Below, piece after piece: positions 53,378-63,130 of a stretch of DNA of 64,000 nucleotides. Position 1 is the first letter of the stretch; each line of letters starts with the position of its first letter. The stretch is from Microvirga roseola. Lineage in GTDB: Bacteria; Pseudomonadota; Alphaproteobacteria; Rhizobiales; Beijerinckiaceae. The notes under the pieces were generated by a model that was not told where the DNA came from, searched no databases, and was given only the letters and a program-made list of their open reading frames with translations. The DNA lies in assembly GCF_020866965.1 (NCBI RefSeq), contig NZ_JAJATX010000003.1, positions 124,001 through 188,000 of the forward strand, read 5' to 3'. Made by a program: the position numbers and the translations under genes.

Positions 53378-53791
53378 ATGGCCCACTGGCTCTACAAGTC
53401 CGAACCCTCCGTCTGGTCCTGGGACGCCCAGGTCGCGCAAGGCGACAAAGGCACCTTCTGGAACGGGGTGCGCAACCATGTCGCCAAGCAGAACCTGATG
53501 GCGATGAAAAAGGGCGAGCAGGGCTTTTTCTACCATTCTAACGAAGGCAAGGCGGTGGTGGGCATCGTCGAGGTCATCCGGGAATATTACCCCGACCACA
53601 CGGACGAGACCGGCAAGTTCGGCATGGTCGACGTCAACGCCGTGAAGGCCCTGCCGAGGCCCGTAACGCTGGACGAAATCAAGAAGCAGCCCGGCCTCGA
53701 GAAGATGATCCTCGTCAACAATTCCCGCCTCTCGGTGCAGCCGGTCACCGACGAGGAGTGGGAGATCGTCTGCCGGATGGGCGGGCTGTAA
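53378..53791 (+). CDS. EVE-domain protein
   Basis: A 137-residue soluble protein, entire length an EVE domain, a PUA-like fold thought to bind modified bases. Start MAHWLYKSEPSVWSWD; the conserved KSEP, TFWNGVRNHVAKQNL, GFFYHSNEGKAVVGI and PVTLDEIK blocks are present. TTG at 53372 is an alternative start. Third gene of the tsaD-gpsA operon; small EVE proteins in this setting have no proven substrate. Confidence 0.95.
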   Translation: MAHWLYKSEPSVWSWDAQVAQGDKGTFWNGVRNHVAKQNLMAMKKGEQGFFYHSNEGKAVVGIVEVIREYYPDHTDETGKFGMVDVNAVKALPRPVTLDEIKKQPGLEKMILVNNSRLSVQPVTDEEWEIVCRMGGL

Positions 53792-54028
53792 GAGCTCATT
53801 GTCTTTTCCGGAAGGACGCGAAGCAGAGGGCAAGGGAATCCAGGGCTAAGCGCACCGCAATGGATCCCCTTTCCGGTCCCGCGGGCCGCCGGGGACGGCG
53901 CTGAACCTTCGAAACACCCGAAAGTAGCAGCGACCAAAGTCCGATGCCGGTCCCGCTTGCCCGGACCCTCTCTCTTTCCGTAAACCTAGACCTAATTACC
54001 CAACAGGGACGCGTCTGGGAGAAGCGCC

Positions 54029-55987
54029 ATGGAAGAGAAGATCTACGACGTTTCGTCGGAGTGGAGCCGCCGCGCCTATCTGGATAACGCCGGCTATCTT
54101 GCGAAATACGAGGCCTCCATCCGAGATCCGGAGGCTTTCTGGGCGGAAGAGGCCAAGCGGATCCACTGGTTCACCGCGCCGACCAGGATCAAGAACACCA
54201 ATTTCGGCCCCGGCGAGGTCTCGATCCGCTGGTTCGAGGACGGCGTGACCAACGTCGCCTATAATTGCGTCGACCGGCACGTCGACACCCGCGGCGATCA
54301 GGTCGCCATCATCTGGGAAGGCGACGACCCGTCCGAATCGAAGAAGATCACCTACCGCGAGCTTCATGCCGAGGTCTGCCGCATGGCCAACATCATGCGC
54401 AACCGCGGCGTCGGGAAGGGCGACCGGGTGACGATCTACATGCCGATGATCCCGGAGGCGGCCTATGCCATGCTCGCCTGCGCAAGGCTCGGCGCGATCC
54501 ACTCCGTGGTTTTCGGCGGCTTCTCGCCGGATTCGCTGGCCAGCCGCATCCAGGATGCGAAATCCGCCTTCATCGTGACCGCCGACGAGGGCCTGCGCGG
54601 CGGGCGCAAGGTGCCCCTGAAGGTCAATGTGGACGCCGCCATCGAGCGGATCGGCGAGGGTGTCGTGGACCACGTCCTCGTCGTGCGCCGCACGGGGTCC
54701 GCCGTGAACATGGTGCCGGGCCGCGACGTCTATTATCACGAGGCGGCCGACCAGGTGACGGACGAGTGCCCCTGGGAGGAGATGAACGCGGAGGACCCGC
54801 TGTTCATTCTCTACACCTCGGGCTCCACCGGAACGCCGAAGGGCGTGCTGCACACCACCGGCGGCTATCTCGTCTATGCAGCGATGACGCATCAATACGT
54901 CTTCGATTACCATGACGGCGACGTCTACTGGTGCACCGCGGACGTCGGCTGGGTGACCGGCCATTCCTACATCCTCTACGGGCCGCTCGCGAACGGCGCG
55001 ACGACCCTGATGTTCGAGGGCGTGCCGACCTATCCCTCGATCTCCCGCTTCTGGGAGGTGATCGACAAGCACAACGTCAACATCTTCTACACCGCGCCGA
55101 CCGCGATCCGCTCCCTCATGCAGGCGGGCGAGGAGCCGGTGAAGAAGACCTCCCGCAAGACCCTGCGGCTTTTGGGGAGCGTCGGCGAGCCGATCAATCC
55201 GGAAGCCTGGGAATGGTATCACCGCGTGGTCGGCGACAGCCGCTGCCCCATCGTCGACACCTGGTGGCAGACGGAGACCGGCGGCATCCTCATCACGCCG
55301 CTTCCCGGCGCGACCAAGCTGAAGCCCGGTTCGGCCACCCGCCCCTTCTTCGGCGTGAGGCCGGAGATCGTGGATGCGGAAGGAAAGGTGCTGGAGGGCG
55401 CAACCGAGGGCAACCTCGTGATCGCCGATTCCTGGCCGGGCCAGATGCGCACGGTCTACGGCGACCACGAGCGCTTCGTGCAGACCTACTTCTCCACCTA
55501 CCCTGGAAAATACTTCACCGGCGACGGCTGCCGCCGCGATGCGGACGGCTATTACTGGATCACCGGCCGCGTGGACGACGTGATCAACGTCTCGGGCCAC
55601 CGCATGGGCACCGCTGAGGTCGAATCGGCGCTCGTCGCCCATCCGAAGGTCTCGGAAGCGGCAGTGGTGGGCTATCCGCACGACATCAAGGGCCAGGGCA
55701 TCTACGCCTACGTCACCCTGATGGCGGGCGAGCAGCCGAGCGAGGAGCTTCGCAAGGAGCTCGTCGCCTGGGTGCGCAAGGAGATCGGCCCCATCGCCTC
55801 TCCCGACCTGATCCAGTTCGCGCCGGGCCTGCCCAAGACCCGCTCCGGCAAGATCATGCGCCGCATCCTGCGCAAGATCGCCGAGGACGAGTTCGGCTCG
55901 CTGGGCGACACCTCAACGCTCGCCGACCCCACCGTGGTCGACGACCTGATCACCAACCGCCAGAACAAGCGCACGCAGGCGGCCTGA
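54029..55987 (+). CDS. acs: Acetyl-CoA synthetase (AMP-forming)
   Basis: Activates acetate to acetyl-CoA via acetyl-AMP. 652 residues, full length. ATP motif [12 protein letters not shown], the [11 protein letters not shown] adenylate block and the C-terminal [17 protein letters not shown] motif are present; K608 in SGKIMRR is the lysine normally controlled by acetylation (Pat/CobB-type). A 237-bp upstream region holds its promoter. The ScfR-like regulator at 21.6 kb belongs to a family that controls acetate genes, so regulation by it is possible but unproven. Confidence 0.98.
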   Translation: MEEKIYDVSSEWSRRAYLDNAGYLAKYEASIRDPEAFWAEEAKRIHWFTAPTRIKNTNFGPGEVSIRWFEDGVTNVAYNCVDRHVDTRGDQVAIIWEGDDPSESKKITYRELHAEVCRMANIMRNRGVGKGDRVTIYMPMIPEAAYAMLACARLGAIHSVVFGGFSPDSLASRIQDAKSAFIVTADEGLRGGRKVPLKVNVDAAIERIGEGVVDHVLVVRRTGSAVNMVPGRDVYYHEAADQVTDECPWEEMNAEDPLFILYTSGSTGTPKGVLHTTGGYLVYAAMTHQYVFDYHDGDVYWCTADVGWVTGHSYILYGPLANGATTLMFEGVPTYPSISRFWEVIDKHNVNIFYTAPTAIRSLMQAGEEPVKKTSRKTLRLLGSVGEPINPEAWEWYHRVVGDSRCPIVDTWWQTETGGILITPLPGATKLKPGSATRPFFGVRPEIVDAEGKVLEGATEGNLVIADSWPGQMRTVYGDHERFVQTYFSTYPGKYFTGDGCRRDADGYYWITGRVDDVINVSGHRMGTAEVESALVAHPKVSEAAVVGYPHDIKGQGIYAYVTLMAGEQPSEELRKELVAWVRKEIGPIASPDLIQFAPGLPKTRSGKIMRRILRKIAEDEFGSLGDTSTLADPTVVDDLITNRQNKRTQAA

Positions 55988-55998
55988 AGGATCCACGA

Positions 55999-56029
55999 CA
56001 CCCCGGATTCCACTTTGCGATCCGGGGTG
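55999..56029 (+). terminator. Terminator hairpin after acs
   Basis: CACCCCGGAT (55999-56008) pairs with ATCCGGGGTG (56020-56029), 10 bp, loop of 11. It lies 12 bp past the acs stop. No long T-run. Confidence 0.65.
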
Positions 56030-56039
56030 CCTGCTTAAC

Positions 56040-56065
56040 GGAACCTTAGCCTTTTCATCGGCGTC
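56040..56065 (+). promoter_or_regulatory. Possible EcfG-type promoter before the L,D-transpeptidase gene
   Basis: GGAAC (56040-56044), 17-bp spacer, CGTC (56062-56065), one base from the consensus GGAAC-N16/17-CGTT; the start codon is 38 bp downstream. Short motif, so chance is possible. Confidence 0.35.
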
Positions 56066-56102
56066 TCACCCTAAGCGATCATTCCTGCGGAGAGCTTGAG
56101 AC

Positions 56103-56612
56103 ATGGGCGTGCGCGCCGCAATCGCCATGGCCGCCGTGATCGGCGCCATGGCCGTCACCAATACAGACGCCGTTGCCCGCGAGGTCGTGCCCTTCAAGGC
56201 GCGGGTGGAGCCGGGCACCATCGTCGTCAGGACCAAGGAGCGGCGGCTCTATTACGTGCGCGGGGACGGCACGGCCTTCCGCTACCGGGTCGCCGTGGGA
56301 CGCCCGGACAAGCAATGGTTCGGCGAGGCGCGCATCAACGGCAAGCATGTGCGGCCCGCCTGGTCTCCGCCGAGAGAGGTGAAGCGCGACAACCCGCGCC
56401 TGCCCGACGTCATTCCCGGCGGCGCGCCCAACAATCCCATGGGCGAGCGGGCGCTGACCCTCGACCTCGACGAATACGCCATCCACGGAACCAACCGCCC
56501 GAACTCCATCGGCACCTACGCGTCCTACGGCTGCATCCGCATGTTCAACGAGGACATCATCGATCTCTTCGATCAGGTCAGCGTGGGGACGCGGGTGGTG
56601 GTGGAGCGCTAG
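56103..56612 (+). CDS. L,D-transpeptidase (YkuD domain)
   Basis: Periplasmic peptidoglycan cross-linking enzyme of 169 residues. N-terminal export signal (MGVRAAIAMAAVIGAMAVTN, cleaved near AVA). The YkuD domain covers about residues 35-168; catalytic C144 is in YASYGCIRMF, with its histidine in YAIHGTNRPNSIG. It also has the KQWFGEARINGKHVRPAW block of the ErfK/YnhG group. GGAGAGCTTGAG upstream provides the ribosome site. Monocistronic, between the acs terminator and the convergent cfa gene. Confidence 0.95.
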   Translation: MGVRAAIAMAAVIGAMAVTNTDAVAREVVPFKARVEPGTIVVRTKERRLYYVRGDGTAFRYRVAVGRPDKQWFGEARINGKHVRPAWSPPREVKRDNPRLPDVIPGGAPNNPMGERALTLDLDEYAIHGTNRPNSIGTYASYGCIRMFNEDIIDLFDQVSVGTRVVVER

Positions 56613-56719
56613 GAAGCGTCATCCACGAGCGCTCATCCTGACAAACGCAGCGTCTCCCGCGCTCCCTGGATCATCCTCCGAATCGCCGGTTTCGCGCCTC
56701 CACAGGATTAGGCTGCCAA

Positions 56720-58021
56720 TCAACGATACAGATCCGCCCGCGACGGCGGCAGCCCTGACGGTCCGCGCGTGCGCTTGGAGGCCAGCGTCTGGTTGACGCC
56801 GATGACCCCGCGCTCGAAGCCCAGGGACACACCGGCGAGATAGAGAAGCCAGGCGCGGGTGGTCTCGGGGCCGACCTCGGCCTCAGCCTGCGCCCTGTTG
56901 GCGCTCAGGTTCTCCCACCAGAGGCGGGTGGTGCGCTGGTAGTGCTCGCGCCAGGCCTCCACGTCATGCACCTCGAAGCCGTAGCGTTCGAGATTGGCGA
57001 CCGACATGCCGAGATGATCGAGCTGAGCGCCCGGAAAGATGTAGCGCATGATCGCCTTGGCCTCGGGTCTCAAACGGCCGAAGGCACGCTTCGAGCGCTT
57101 GGCGCGCCGGGCGATGGCGTGGTGGAGATAAAGGCCCCGCGGCCGCAGCAGCCGATGCACCGTGCGGAAGTAGGTCGGGTGGTTGGCGATGCCCACATGC
57201 TCGAACATGCCGATGGAGGAGATCTTGTCGAACTCCCCCTCCACCTGGGTGAAGTCCTTGAGAACCACCTCGACCCGGTCCTGCAGGCCGAGCCGCGCGA
57301 TCTTCTCCCGCGCGAGCGCCGCCTGCTCCTCGGCGAGCGTGACGCCCGTCGCCTTGACCCCGTAATGCTGCGCCGCATGGCAGATGAGCGCGCCCCAGCC
57401 GCAGCCGATGTCGAGAAGGCGCTCGCCGGGTTTGAGCCGCAGCTTGCGGCAGATCATGTCGAGCTTGTCCCTCTGCGCGCGGGCGAGGTCGTCGTGCCAG
57501 TCGGGCTGGAAGTAGGCACAGGTATAGACCATCTTCGGGTCGAGGAAGAGCCGGTAGAAGTCGTTCGACACGTCGTAGTGGTAGGCGATATTCGCCTTGT
57601 TGGTGGAGGGCTTGCCGTCCCGGGCGCCGGTGCCCTCCCGCGGCCGGTCGAGGGGGCGCGGCATGTCGGCGGGCGCGCGCAGGAAGTGATAGGCGGCTCT
57701 CAAGGCCTTGGCCTTGCTCACCTCCTTCAGGCGGCGGCCGATCTTTCCCCGCGGGCGCTGGTCGGCGAGATCGAACAGGGTGCCGTTCTTCAGGTCGAGC
57801 AGGCCCGCCACATGGGCGTTGATCACTGTGTCGAGCGTCGGGCGGCGCAGAAGAGCGGCCGCCACGTTCTCGCGCCGGATGACGAGCCGCATGGCATAGG
57901 AGGGCAGATCCGCCGGGATCGTCGAGCCGTCCCACAGCTCGAAGCCGAAGGACAGGTCGAGCGCCCGATGCGCCTCGCTCAAGAGATCGCGAAGGATCTC
58001 CAGCCGTGCCGCCTTGCTCAT
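56720..58021 (-). CDS. cfa: Cyclopropane-fatty-acyl-phospholipid synthase
   Basis: SAM-dependent methylene transferase acting on membrane unsaturated lipids; 433 residues. Start at 58021 ([16 protein letters not shown]) after GGGGAGGGG. The N-terminal lipid-binding part ([20 protein letters not shown]) precedes [21 protein letters not shown], the SAM site [16 protein letters not shown] and [16 protein letters not shown] with HHAIARR near the end of the core. The bicarbonate-ligand region is intact. It adds about 30 residues at the C-terminus ([20 protein letters not shown]). Confidence 0.93.
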   Translation of the reverse strand: MSKAARLEILRDLLSEAHRALDLSFGFELWDGSTIPADLPSYAMRLVIRRENVAAALLRRPTLDTVINAHVAGLLDLKNGTLFDLADQRPRGKIGRRLKEVSKAKALRAAYHFLRAPADMPRPLDRPREGTGARDGKPSTNKANIAYHYDVSNDFYRLFLDPKMVYTCAYFQPDWHDDLARAQRDKLDMICRKLRLKPGERLLDIGCGWGALICHAAQHYGVKATGVTLAEEQAALAREKIARLGLQDRVEVVLKDFTQVEGEFDKISSIGMFEHVGIANHPTYFRTVHRLLRPRGLYLHHAIARRAKRSKRAFGRLRPEAKAIMRYIFPGAQLDHLGMSVANLERYGFEVHDVEAWREHYQRTTRLWWENLSANRAQAEAEVGPETTRAWLLYLAGVSLGFERGVIGVNQTLASKRTRGPSGLPPSRADLYR

Positions 58022-58076
58022 GCCCCTCCCCTTTCGGGAGGCGAGACTAAGCGCGGCCTTTGCCGGAGACAACCGG

Positions 58077-58313
58077 TTAAAAGTCGCTCGCCAGCCCCTT
58101 CACCTCCCAATCCTCGTAGCGGACGGGCTCCAGGCCGCCCCGGCCCTGGTGTTCCTTGGCCTTGGCGATCTCGGCCGCACGGGCGTCGATTTCGAGGCGG
58201 CGTCGGGCGGCCTCTTCCAGGGCCCGCTGGGCTGCGGGCGAAAGGGGCTTGCCGGGGGCCGCGCCCTCGACGGGGAGGTCCGGGCTTGTCTCGGGTGTGT
58301 CGTTCGTGCTCAT
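58077..58313 (-). CDS. DUF1674 protein (SDHAF4-like succinate dehydrogenase assembly factor)
   Basis: A 78-residue soluble protein. Start at 58313 ([13 protein letters not shown]), end [21 protein letters not shown], the DUF1674 signature of bacterial and mitochondrial SDHAF4-type proteins, which help flavinylated SdhA assemble. The much longer open frame upstream on this strand is a shadow of htpX and rsmB. sdh genes are not in the window. It lies 55 bp upstream of cfa and divergent from htpX. Confidence 0.85.
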   Translation of the reverse strand: MSTNDTPETSPDLPVEGAAPGKPLSPAAQRALEEAARRRLEIDARAAEIAKAKEHQGRGGLEPVRYEDWEVKGLASDF

Positions 58314-58418
58314 GAAGCGCCTTTGCCAGTTCTCGGAGGCCCTTGGGAGGGAGCTGGACCGTTCCCACATAAGCGCTGTGCGAATGGATCCGACGTTCCC
58401 CACGAGGTGGAGACCCCG

Positions 58419-59345
58419 ATGAACACCGTCAAGACTGCAATGCTGCTGGCAGCCCTGACCGCCTTGTTCGGCGTTGTCGGCTACTTGCTGGGCGGCGCGA
58501 GCGGCATGATGATCGCGCTGGGCCTGGGCATCGCGATGAACGCCTTCGCCTACTGGAACTCGGACCGGCTGGCGCTTTCCGCCCACCACGCGGTGGAGGT
58601 GGACGAGCGCACGGCCCCCGAACTGGTCGGAATGGTGAGGGAGCTCGCCCATCGCGCGGGCCTGCCGATGCCGCGGGTCTATCTCATCGACAATCCGCAG
58701 CCCAACGCCTTCGCTACGGGCAGAAGCCCGGAGAAGGCAGCGGTGGCGGCCACCACCGGCCTTCTGCGCATGCTTTCCCGGGACGAGATCGCCGGCGTGA
58801 TGGCGCACGAGCTTGCCCATATCAAGAACCGCGATACGCTCATCATGACGGTGAGCGCGACGATTGCAGGCGCCATCGCAACGCTCGCCCAGTTCGGTTT
58901 TCTCTTCGGCGGACGGGGCGACGCCCGGCCCAACCCGATCGTGACGCTGGCAACCATGCTGCTTGCGCCGATCGCGGCCATGATCATCCAGATGGCGATC
59001 AGCCGCTCGCGGGAATATAACGCCGACCGGCTCGGCGCGCAGATCTGCGGTCAGCCGCTCTCGCTCGCCTCGGCCCTGTCGCGGATCGCGGGCGGCGTGG
59101 CGCAAATTCCGAACCACGATGCGGAGAACCACCCGGCGACCGCGTCGCTCTTCATCATCAATCCCCTCACAGGCCACGGCATGGACAATCTCTTCTCGAC
59201 CCACCCGGCGACCGAAAACCGGATCGCCGCCCTCCAAGCCCTGGCGCAGGAGATGGGAGCCGCATCCCGGCCTCAAGGCAGCTTCGCCTCCGGAGCCTCT
59301 ACGAGCCCCTGGGGCTCCCCTTCCCGTCGCGGACCCTGGGGCTAA
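58419..59345 (+). CDS. htpX: Membrane metalloprotease HtpX
   Basis: Zinc protease of the M48B family for membrane-protein quality control, 308 residues. Start at 58419 after CGAGGTGGAG. Two N-terminal helices (about 6-44), zinc motif HELAH at 130-134, third and fourth helices ([19 protein letters not shown] and [18 protein letters not shown]) and the distal zinc glutamate region [11 protein letters not shown]. The C-terminus has [11 protein letters not shown]. rsmB follows after 4 bp. Confidence 0.97.
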   Translation: MNTVKTAMLLAALTALFGVVGYLLGGASGMMIALGLGIAMNAFAYWNSDRLALSAHHAVEVDERTAPELVGMVRELAHRAGLPMPRVYLIDNPQPNAFATGRSPEKAAVAATTGLLRMLSRDEIAGVMAHELAHIKNRDTLIMTVSATIAGAIATLAQFGFLFGGRGDARPNPIVTLATMLLAPIAAMIIQMAISRSREYNADRLGAQICGQPLSLASALSRIAGGVAQIPNHDAENHPATASLFIINPLTGHGMDNLFSTHPATENRIAALQALAQEMGAASRPQGSFASGASTSPWGSPSRRGPWG

Positions 59346-59349
59346 AGCC

Positions 59350-60663
59350 GTGGACCATTCCGAACAAGCAGGACTCGGCCCCCGCCGCCTCGCCTGGAAG
59401 ACAGTGGCGGAAACCATGAAGCGGCGCGTGCCGCTCGACGACGTGCTGGAGGAGCTGGCCCCGGCGGAAGCCCTCTCGCCCCGGGACGAGGCCCTGGCGC
59501 GGGCTATCGCCATCGTCACCTTCCGCCGCCTCGGCACCATCGGACGCGCTTTGCGCGAGCGGCTCAACAAGGAGCCCCGTGACGAGCGCCTGATGCATCT
59601 TCTCGCCATCGGTGCGGCGCAGATCCTGTTTCTCGACGTACCGGACCACGCCGCCGTGGACACCGCCGTCGCGCTCGCTCAGGAAGATCCCAAGCTCAGC
59701 CATGCCGGCGGCTTCATCAATGCGGTGCTGCGGCGCGTGGCGCGGGAGAAAGAAGCGATCCTGGCCGAGAGCGATTCCTGGCTCAATACGCCGACCTGGC
59801 TGGAGGCGCGCTGGATTGCGCAATATGGCGAGCCCCTCGCCAGGAAGATCGCCGAGGCGCACCGCTCCATGGCCTCGGTGGACCTGACGGTGAAGGAGAA
59901 GCCCGAGGATTGGGCGGAACGTCTCGGCGGCGTTCTTCTCCCCACCGGCAGCATCCGCCTTGTCGAGCGTACTGCCATCCGTGACCTGCCTGGCTACGAG
60001 GAGGGCGCCTGGTGGGTGCAGGATGCCGCTGCAGCCCTTCCCGCCCGGCTGCTGAATGCGAAGCCCGGCGAACGCATCGCCGATCTCTGCGCGGCTCCGG
60101 GCGGCAAGACGGCCCAGATCGCCTCCACCGGGGCCGAGGTGCTGGCCGTCGACCGGTCGCCTAGGCGGGTGAAGCGGCTCGAGGAGAACCTCGCCCGCCT
60201 GAACTTCAAGGCCGAGACCCGCGCCATCGATGCGGAAAAGCTCGACGAGCCCGCCTTCGACGCCATCCTGCTCGACGCCCCCTGCTCGGCGACCGGCACG
60301 ATCCGCCGCCACCCGGACGTCGCCTGGACCAAGGGCGAAGAGGACATCCGCAAGCTCTCGGGCCTGCAGAGCCGTCTGCTCGACAAGGCGGCGGCCCTGC
60401 TCAAGCCTGGCGGACGGCTGGTCTATTGCACCTGTTCGCTCGAAGCCGAGGAAGGCGAGCGCCAGGCGGAGGCCTTCCTCGCCCGTCACCCGGATTTCGT
60501 GCGCCGGCCCATCGAGCCCGCCGAGATCGGCGGATGGGCGGAATGCATCACGCCGCAGGGCGACTTGAGAACCCTGCCGTTCCAGCTGGAGCTTGCCGAC
60601 CACGACCGCAGCGGCCTCGACGGCTTTTTTGTCGCGCGGTTTGTGCACAAAGGTACGGCATAA
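59350..60663 (+). CDS. rsmB: 16S rRNA (cytosine-967-C5)-methyltransferase-family protein (RsmB/Fmu)
   Basis: RNA m5C methyltransferase of 437 residues. GTG start at 59350 right after htpX. An N-terminal NusB-like domain (about 10-140) binds RNA; the SAM site is LCAAPGGKTAQ; the two catalytic cysteines are C312 in DAPCSATGTIRRHPDV and C362 in CTCSLEAEEGE. The order htpX-rsmB-heparinase-like-purH is common in rhizobia. A longer upstream frame belongs to htpX out of frame. Confidence 0.93.
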   Translation: MDHSEQAGLGPRRLAWKTVAETMKRRVPLDDVLEELAPAEALSPRDEALARAIAIVTFRRLGTIGRALRERLNKEPRDERLMHLLAIGAAQILFLDVPDHAAVDTAVALAQEDPKLSHAGGFINAVLRRVAREKEAILAESDSWLNTPTWLEARWIAQYGEPLARKIAEAHRSMASVDLTVKEKPEDWAERLGGVLLPTGSIRLVERTAIRDLPGYEEGAWWVQDAAAALPARLLNAKPGERIADLCAAPGGKTAQIASTGAEVLAVDRSPRRVKRLEENLARLNFKAETRAIDAEKLDEPAFDAILLDAPCSATGTIRRHPDVAWTKGEEDIRKLSGLQSRLLDKAAALLKPGGRLVYCTCSLEAEEGERQAEAFLARHPDFVRRPIEPAEIGGWAECITPQGDLRTLPFQLELADHDRSGLDGFFVARFVHKGTA

Positions 60664-60733
60664 AAGGAGCCTGCGCTTACCGGTTGTTAACCAGTCAGCA
60701 GGAAGTCCTCTCTTAAGCTGACGCGGATACAGC

Positions 60734-62515
60734 ATGATACGAGGAGCGCCAGGAGTGGATTTCGGGCCAGATCGCTGGCGGCTTTACCGGCTTGCCTTTC
60801 GTGAGGCAGGCCGCTCCATGCGTGGAGCCGCGGTCTGGACGTCGTCCAAGGTCCTGAGCGGGACTCCGATGCCGACGCGGCTGCTCTTCGCGCCGCAGGA
60901 CCTGCGCACGGCCGACCCCACCATCGCGACCGACATCTATTCCGGTTTCTTCGCCTTCGCGGGCCGCGCCATCACCACGGGCGGGCGCTCGCCCTTCGCG
61001 TTTGCGCCGCCGAGCCGCGCCTGGGGCGAGGCCCTCTACGGCTTCGGCTGGCTCAGGCATCTCAGGGCCGCCGGCACGGCGCTGGCCCAGGCCAATGCCC
61101 GCTCCCTTGTGGACGAGTTCGTCACCTCCCGTCTCGGCGACAAGCGGCTCGCCTGCGATACGCAGGTTACGGCCCGCAGGCTCATGTCCCTCGTCAGCCA
61201 GTCGCCGCTGATCCTGGAAGGGGCGGACCACGCATTCTACCAGCGGTTCCTGCGGATCATCGGCCAGCATGTGCGCGAGCTGGAGCGGCATGTCCGCTCC
61301 GGCGTTCCGCCCTTCTCGCAGCTCATGGCCGCCATCGCGCTCTGCTATGCGGGCCTGTGCTGCGAGGGCCTGGAGCGCACCACGCGGCGGGCGAGCCGTT
61401 ACCTCGCCCGCGAACTCGACCGCCAGATCCTGCCGGACGGAGGCCATGCGAGCCGCAACCCGCGGATCACCGTCGATCTCCTGTTCGACCTGCTGCCCCT
61501 GCGCCAGATGTTCGCCAGCCGCGAGATCGACACGCCCGAAGCCCTGCTCCGCGCCGTGGACAGGATGCTGCCCATGGTGAGGCTCTTCCGTCACGGGGAC
61601 GGCACCCTCTCCCACTTCAACGGCATGGGCGTCACGGCGGCGGACCATTTGGCGACGCTGCTGACCTATGACGACATGCGCAGCCAGCCGATCCACCATG
61701 CGCCCCATTCGGGCTACGAGCGCGTAGAGGCCGGACGCACCCTGCTGGTGGCGGATGTAGGCGCGCCGCCCCCGGTCGCCCTCTCGACGGAAGCGGGCGC
61801 GGGATGCCTCTCCTTCGAATTCTCCAGCGGCATGCAGCGCATCGTGGTCAATTGCGGCATGCCGCGCATCGCGGGCGACGCCATCATCCAGGCCTCCCGC
61901 TCGACCGCCGCCCATTCCACCGCCTCCATCGGCGATGCCTCGTCGTGCCAGATGGTCAGCGACAAGGGAGGACTGGCGGAGCGCCGGATCGCCGGCTGGC
62001 TCCTGCGCCGCCTCGGGCCCGTGATCGTCAGCGGCCCCGAGCAGGTGACGGCGGAGCGCAGCGAGCGGGAGCACGTGCAGTCGCTCAGCGCCAGCCACGA
62101 CGGCTACCAGGCCCGCTTCGGCCTCACCCATGAGCGGCGCTGGCACCTGTCGCCCAAGGGCGACAGCCTGGACGGCGAGGACATCTTCTGGGGCGAAGGG
62201 GCCAGCGCCGCCTCCCGGGAGGCCATCATACGCTTTCACCTCGCGCCCGGCGTCCGGGCGAGCCGGGCCCAGAACGGGCGCGTGGTCATGCTGGTCCTGC
62301 CGAACCGCGAGGCCTGGCAGTTCTCCGCCGATCCCATCGAGGCCCGTGTGGAGGACAGCGTCTTTCTCGCCGCCCCCGACGGCATGCGCCGCACGGAGCA
62401 GATCGTCCTGACCTTGCGCCCAAGCGAGACCCCCTCCGTACGCTGGCGTTTCGAGCGCATGGCGCGCACCTACACGCCGGGACAGACGCAGGAACCGGGG
62501 CCGGAGCTACTTTGA
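60734..62515 (+). CDS. Heparinase II/III family protein
   Basis: A 593-residue protein with the alpha-toroid part (about 90-320; LPDGGHASRNPRITVDLLFD) and the Heparinase_II_III beta-sandwich (about 330-570; GYERVEAGRTLLVADVG, AAHSTASIGD). Histidine and tyrosine positions typical of polysaccharide lyases are present, but no signal peptide is obvious, so it may act in the cytoplasm or after non-classical export. ATG at 60734 starts MIRGAPGVDFGPDRWR. It is 70 bp after rsmB. Substrate unknown; the position between rsmB and purH is conserved in rhizobia to my knowledge. Confidence 0.9.
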   Translation: MIRGAPGVDFGPDRWRLYRLAFREAGRSMRGAAVWTSSKVLSGTPMPTRLLFAPQDLRTADPTIATDIYSGFFAFAGRAITTGGRSPFAFAPPSRAWGEALYGFGWLRHLRAAGTALAQANARSLVDEFVTSRLGDKRLACDTQVTARRLMSLVSQSPLILEGADHAFYQRFLRIIGQHVRELERHVRSGVPPFSQLMAAIALCYAGLCCEGLERTTRRASRYLARELDRQILPDGGHASRNPRITVDLLFDLLPLRQMFASREIDTPEALLRAVDRMLPMVRLFRHGDGTLSHFNGMGVTAADHLATLLTYDDMRSQPIHHAPHSGYERVEAGRTLLVADVGAPPPVALSTEAGAGCLSFEFSSGMQRIVVNCGMPRIAGDAIIQASRSTAAHSTASIGDASSCQMVSDKGGLAERRIAGWLLRRLGPVIVSGPEQVTAERSEREHVQSLSASHDGYQARFGLTHERRWHLSPKGDSLDGEDIFWGEGASAASREAIIRFHLAPGVRASRAQNGRVVMLVLPNREAWQFSADPIEARVEDSVFLAAPDGMRRTEQIVLTLRPSETPSVRWRFERMARTYTPGQTQEPGPELL

Positions 62516-62532
62516 AGACAGCAGACTGCCGG

Positions 62533-62570
62533 CGAGGGCTCAGGGAAAATTAAGCTCCCCTGAGCCCTCG
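62533..62570. terminator. Strong bidirectional terminator
   Basis: CGAGGGCTCAGGG (62533-62545) pairs perfectly with CCCTGAGCCCTCG (62558-62570), a 13-bp stem with a 12-nt AT-rich loop, between the convergent heparinase-like and DUF1127 genes. Confidence 0.8.
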
Positions 62571-62575
62571 ATTCC

Positions 62576-62812
62576 TCAAGGCGGCGGGTTCATTCTCCAC
62601 AATCCGTCCACTCGGCTTTCGGGCTCGCGCCACAGACCGACGTCGCGCAGTGCGTGGTCGTTGAGGTGCTCCAATCTCTGCAAGGCTCGCCGATAGGTGA
62701 AGCGATTCCACCACGCGAGGATTCCCGCTGCCCAGGAGGCAACATTCCTGACGGTGAGAACGGCTCGATAAAAATGGGGCTTGTGCTTCGGCGAAGGGAA
62801 ATGTGTGTCCAT
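62576..62812 (-). CDS. DUF1127 small protein
   Basis: A 78-residue basic protein. The diagnostic C-terminal region is [20 protein letters not shown] followed by [12 protein letters not shown]1127 proteins are abundant in alphaproteobacteria; one, CcaF1 of Rhodobacter, binds RNA and is tied to stress small RNAs, and short ones affect phosphate and carbon regulation. Here the gene stands alone with a hairpin about 40-67 bases before the ATG, so RNA-level control is plausible. Confidence 0.85.
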   Translation of the reverse strand: MDTHFPSPKHKPHFYRAVLTVRNVASWAAGILAWWNRFTYRRALQRLEHLNDHALRDVGLWREPESRVDGLWRMNPPP

Positions 62813-63130
62813 GCTTGCTCTCCACTCGATGTGAGGAGAGCAGAGAACTCCAGGACCCTACCCGCCTCGGGAGGGTCCTCGGGAATGATCATGCACGCGT
62901 CAGCGCAACACCCATCCCGCGCACCCTCTCAGGTACGTGAAACGACGGGTAAGGCGGGACACGCGGTTGATCATGAAGGAAGTCCTAGCAGAAGATACAT
63001 TATCCGCCAAGCTTGTAGACGCGGGCTGAGGGCTGACGGAGGCCTGCGGTTCTGTGGGCTGCCCGGTTCCCATCGCTCTCCCGCCGTGCTATCGCGCCCG
63101 CAGATCAAACCCTTCGCATGGAGCGGCCGG
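62813..63130. other. Divergent intergenic region between DUF1127 gene and purH
   Basis: About 320 bp with no gene seen. It holds the DUF1127 leader hairpin (62852-62879). I looked for a ZTP (pfl) riboswitch ahead of purH and did not find its conserved boxes. Confidence 0.5.
62852..62879 (-). promoter_or_regulatory. Hairpin in the leader of the DUF1127 gene
   Basis: AGGACCCT (62852-62859) pairs with AGGGTCCT (62872-62879) and continues as CCCG/CGGG around a CCT loop, with one bulged A at 62860. Twelve base pairs, 40-67 bases upstream of the minus-strand ATG. Confidence 0.5.

Noticed and set aside
62813-63130. ZTP riboswitch ahead of purH
   Set aside because: The conserved pfl boxes were not found in the 320-bp upstream region.
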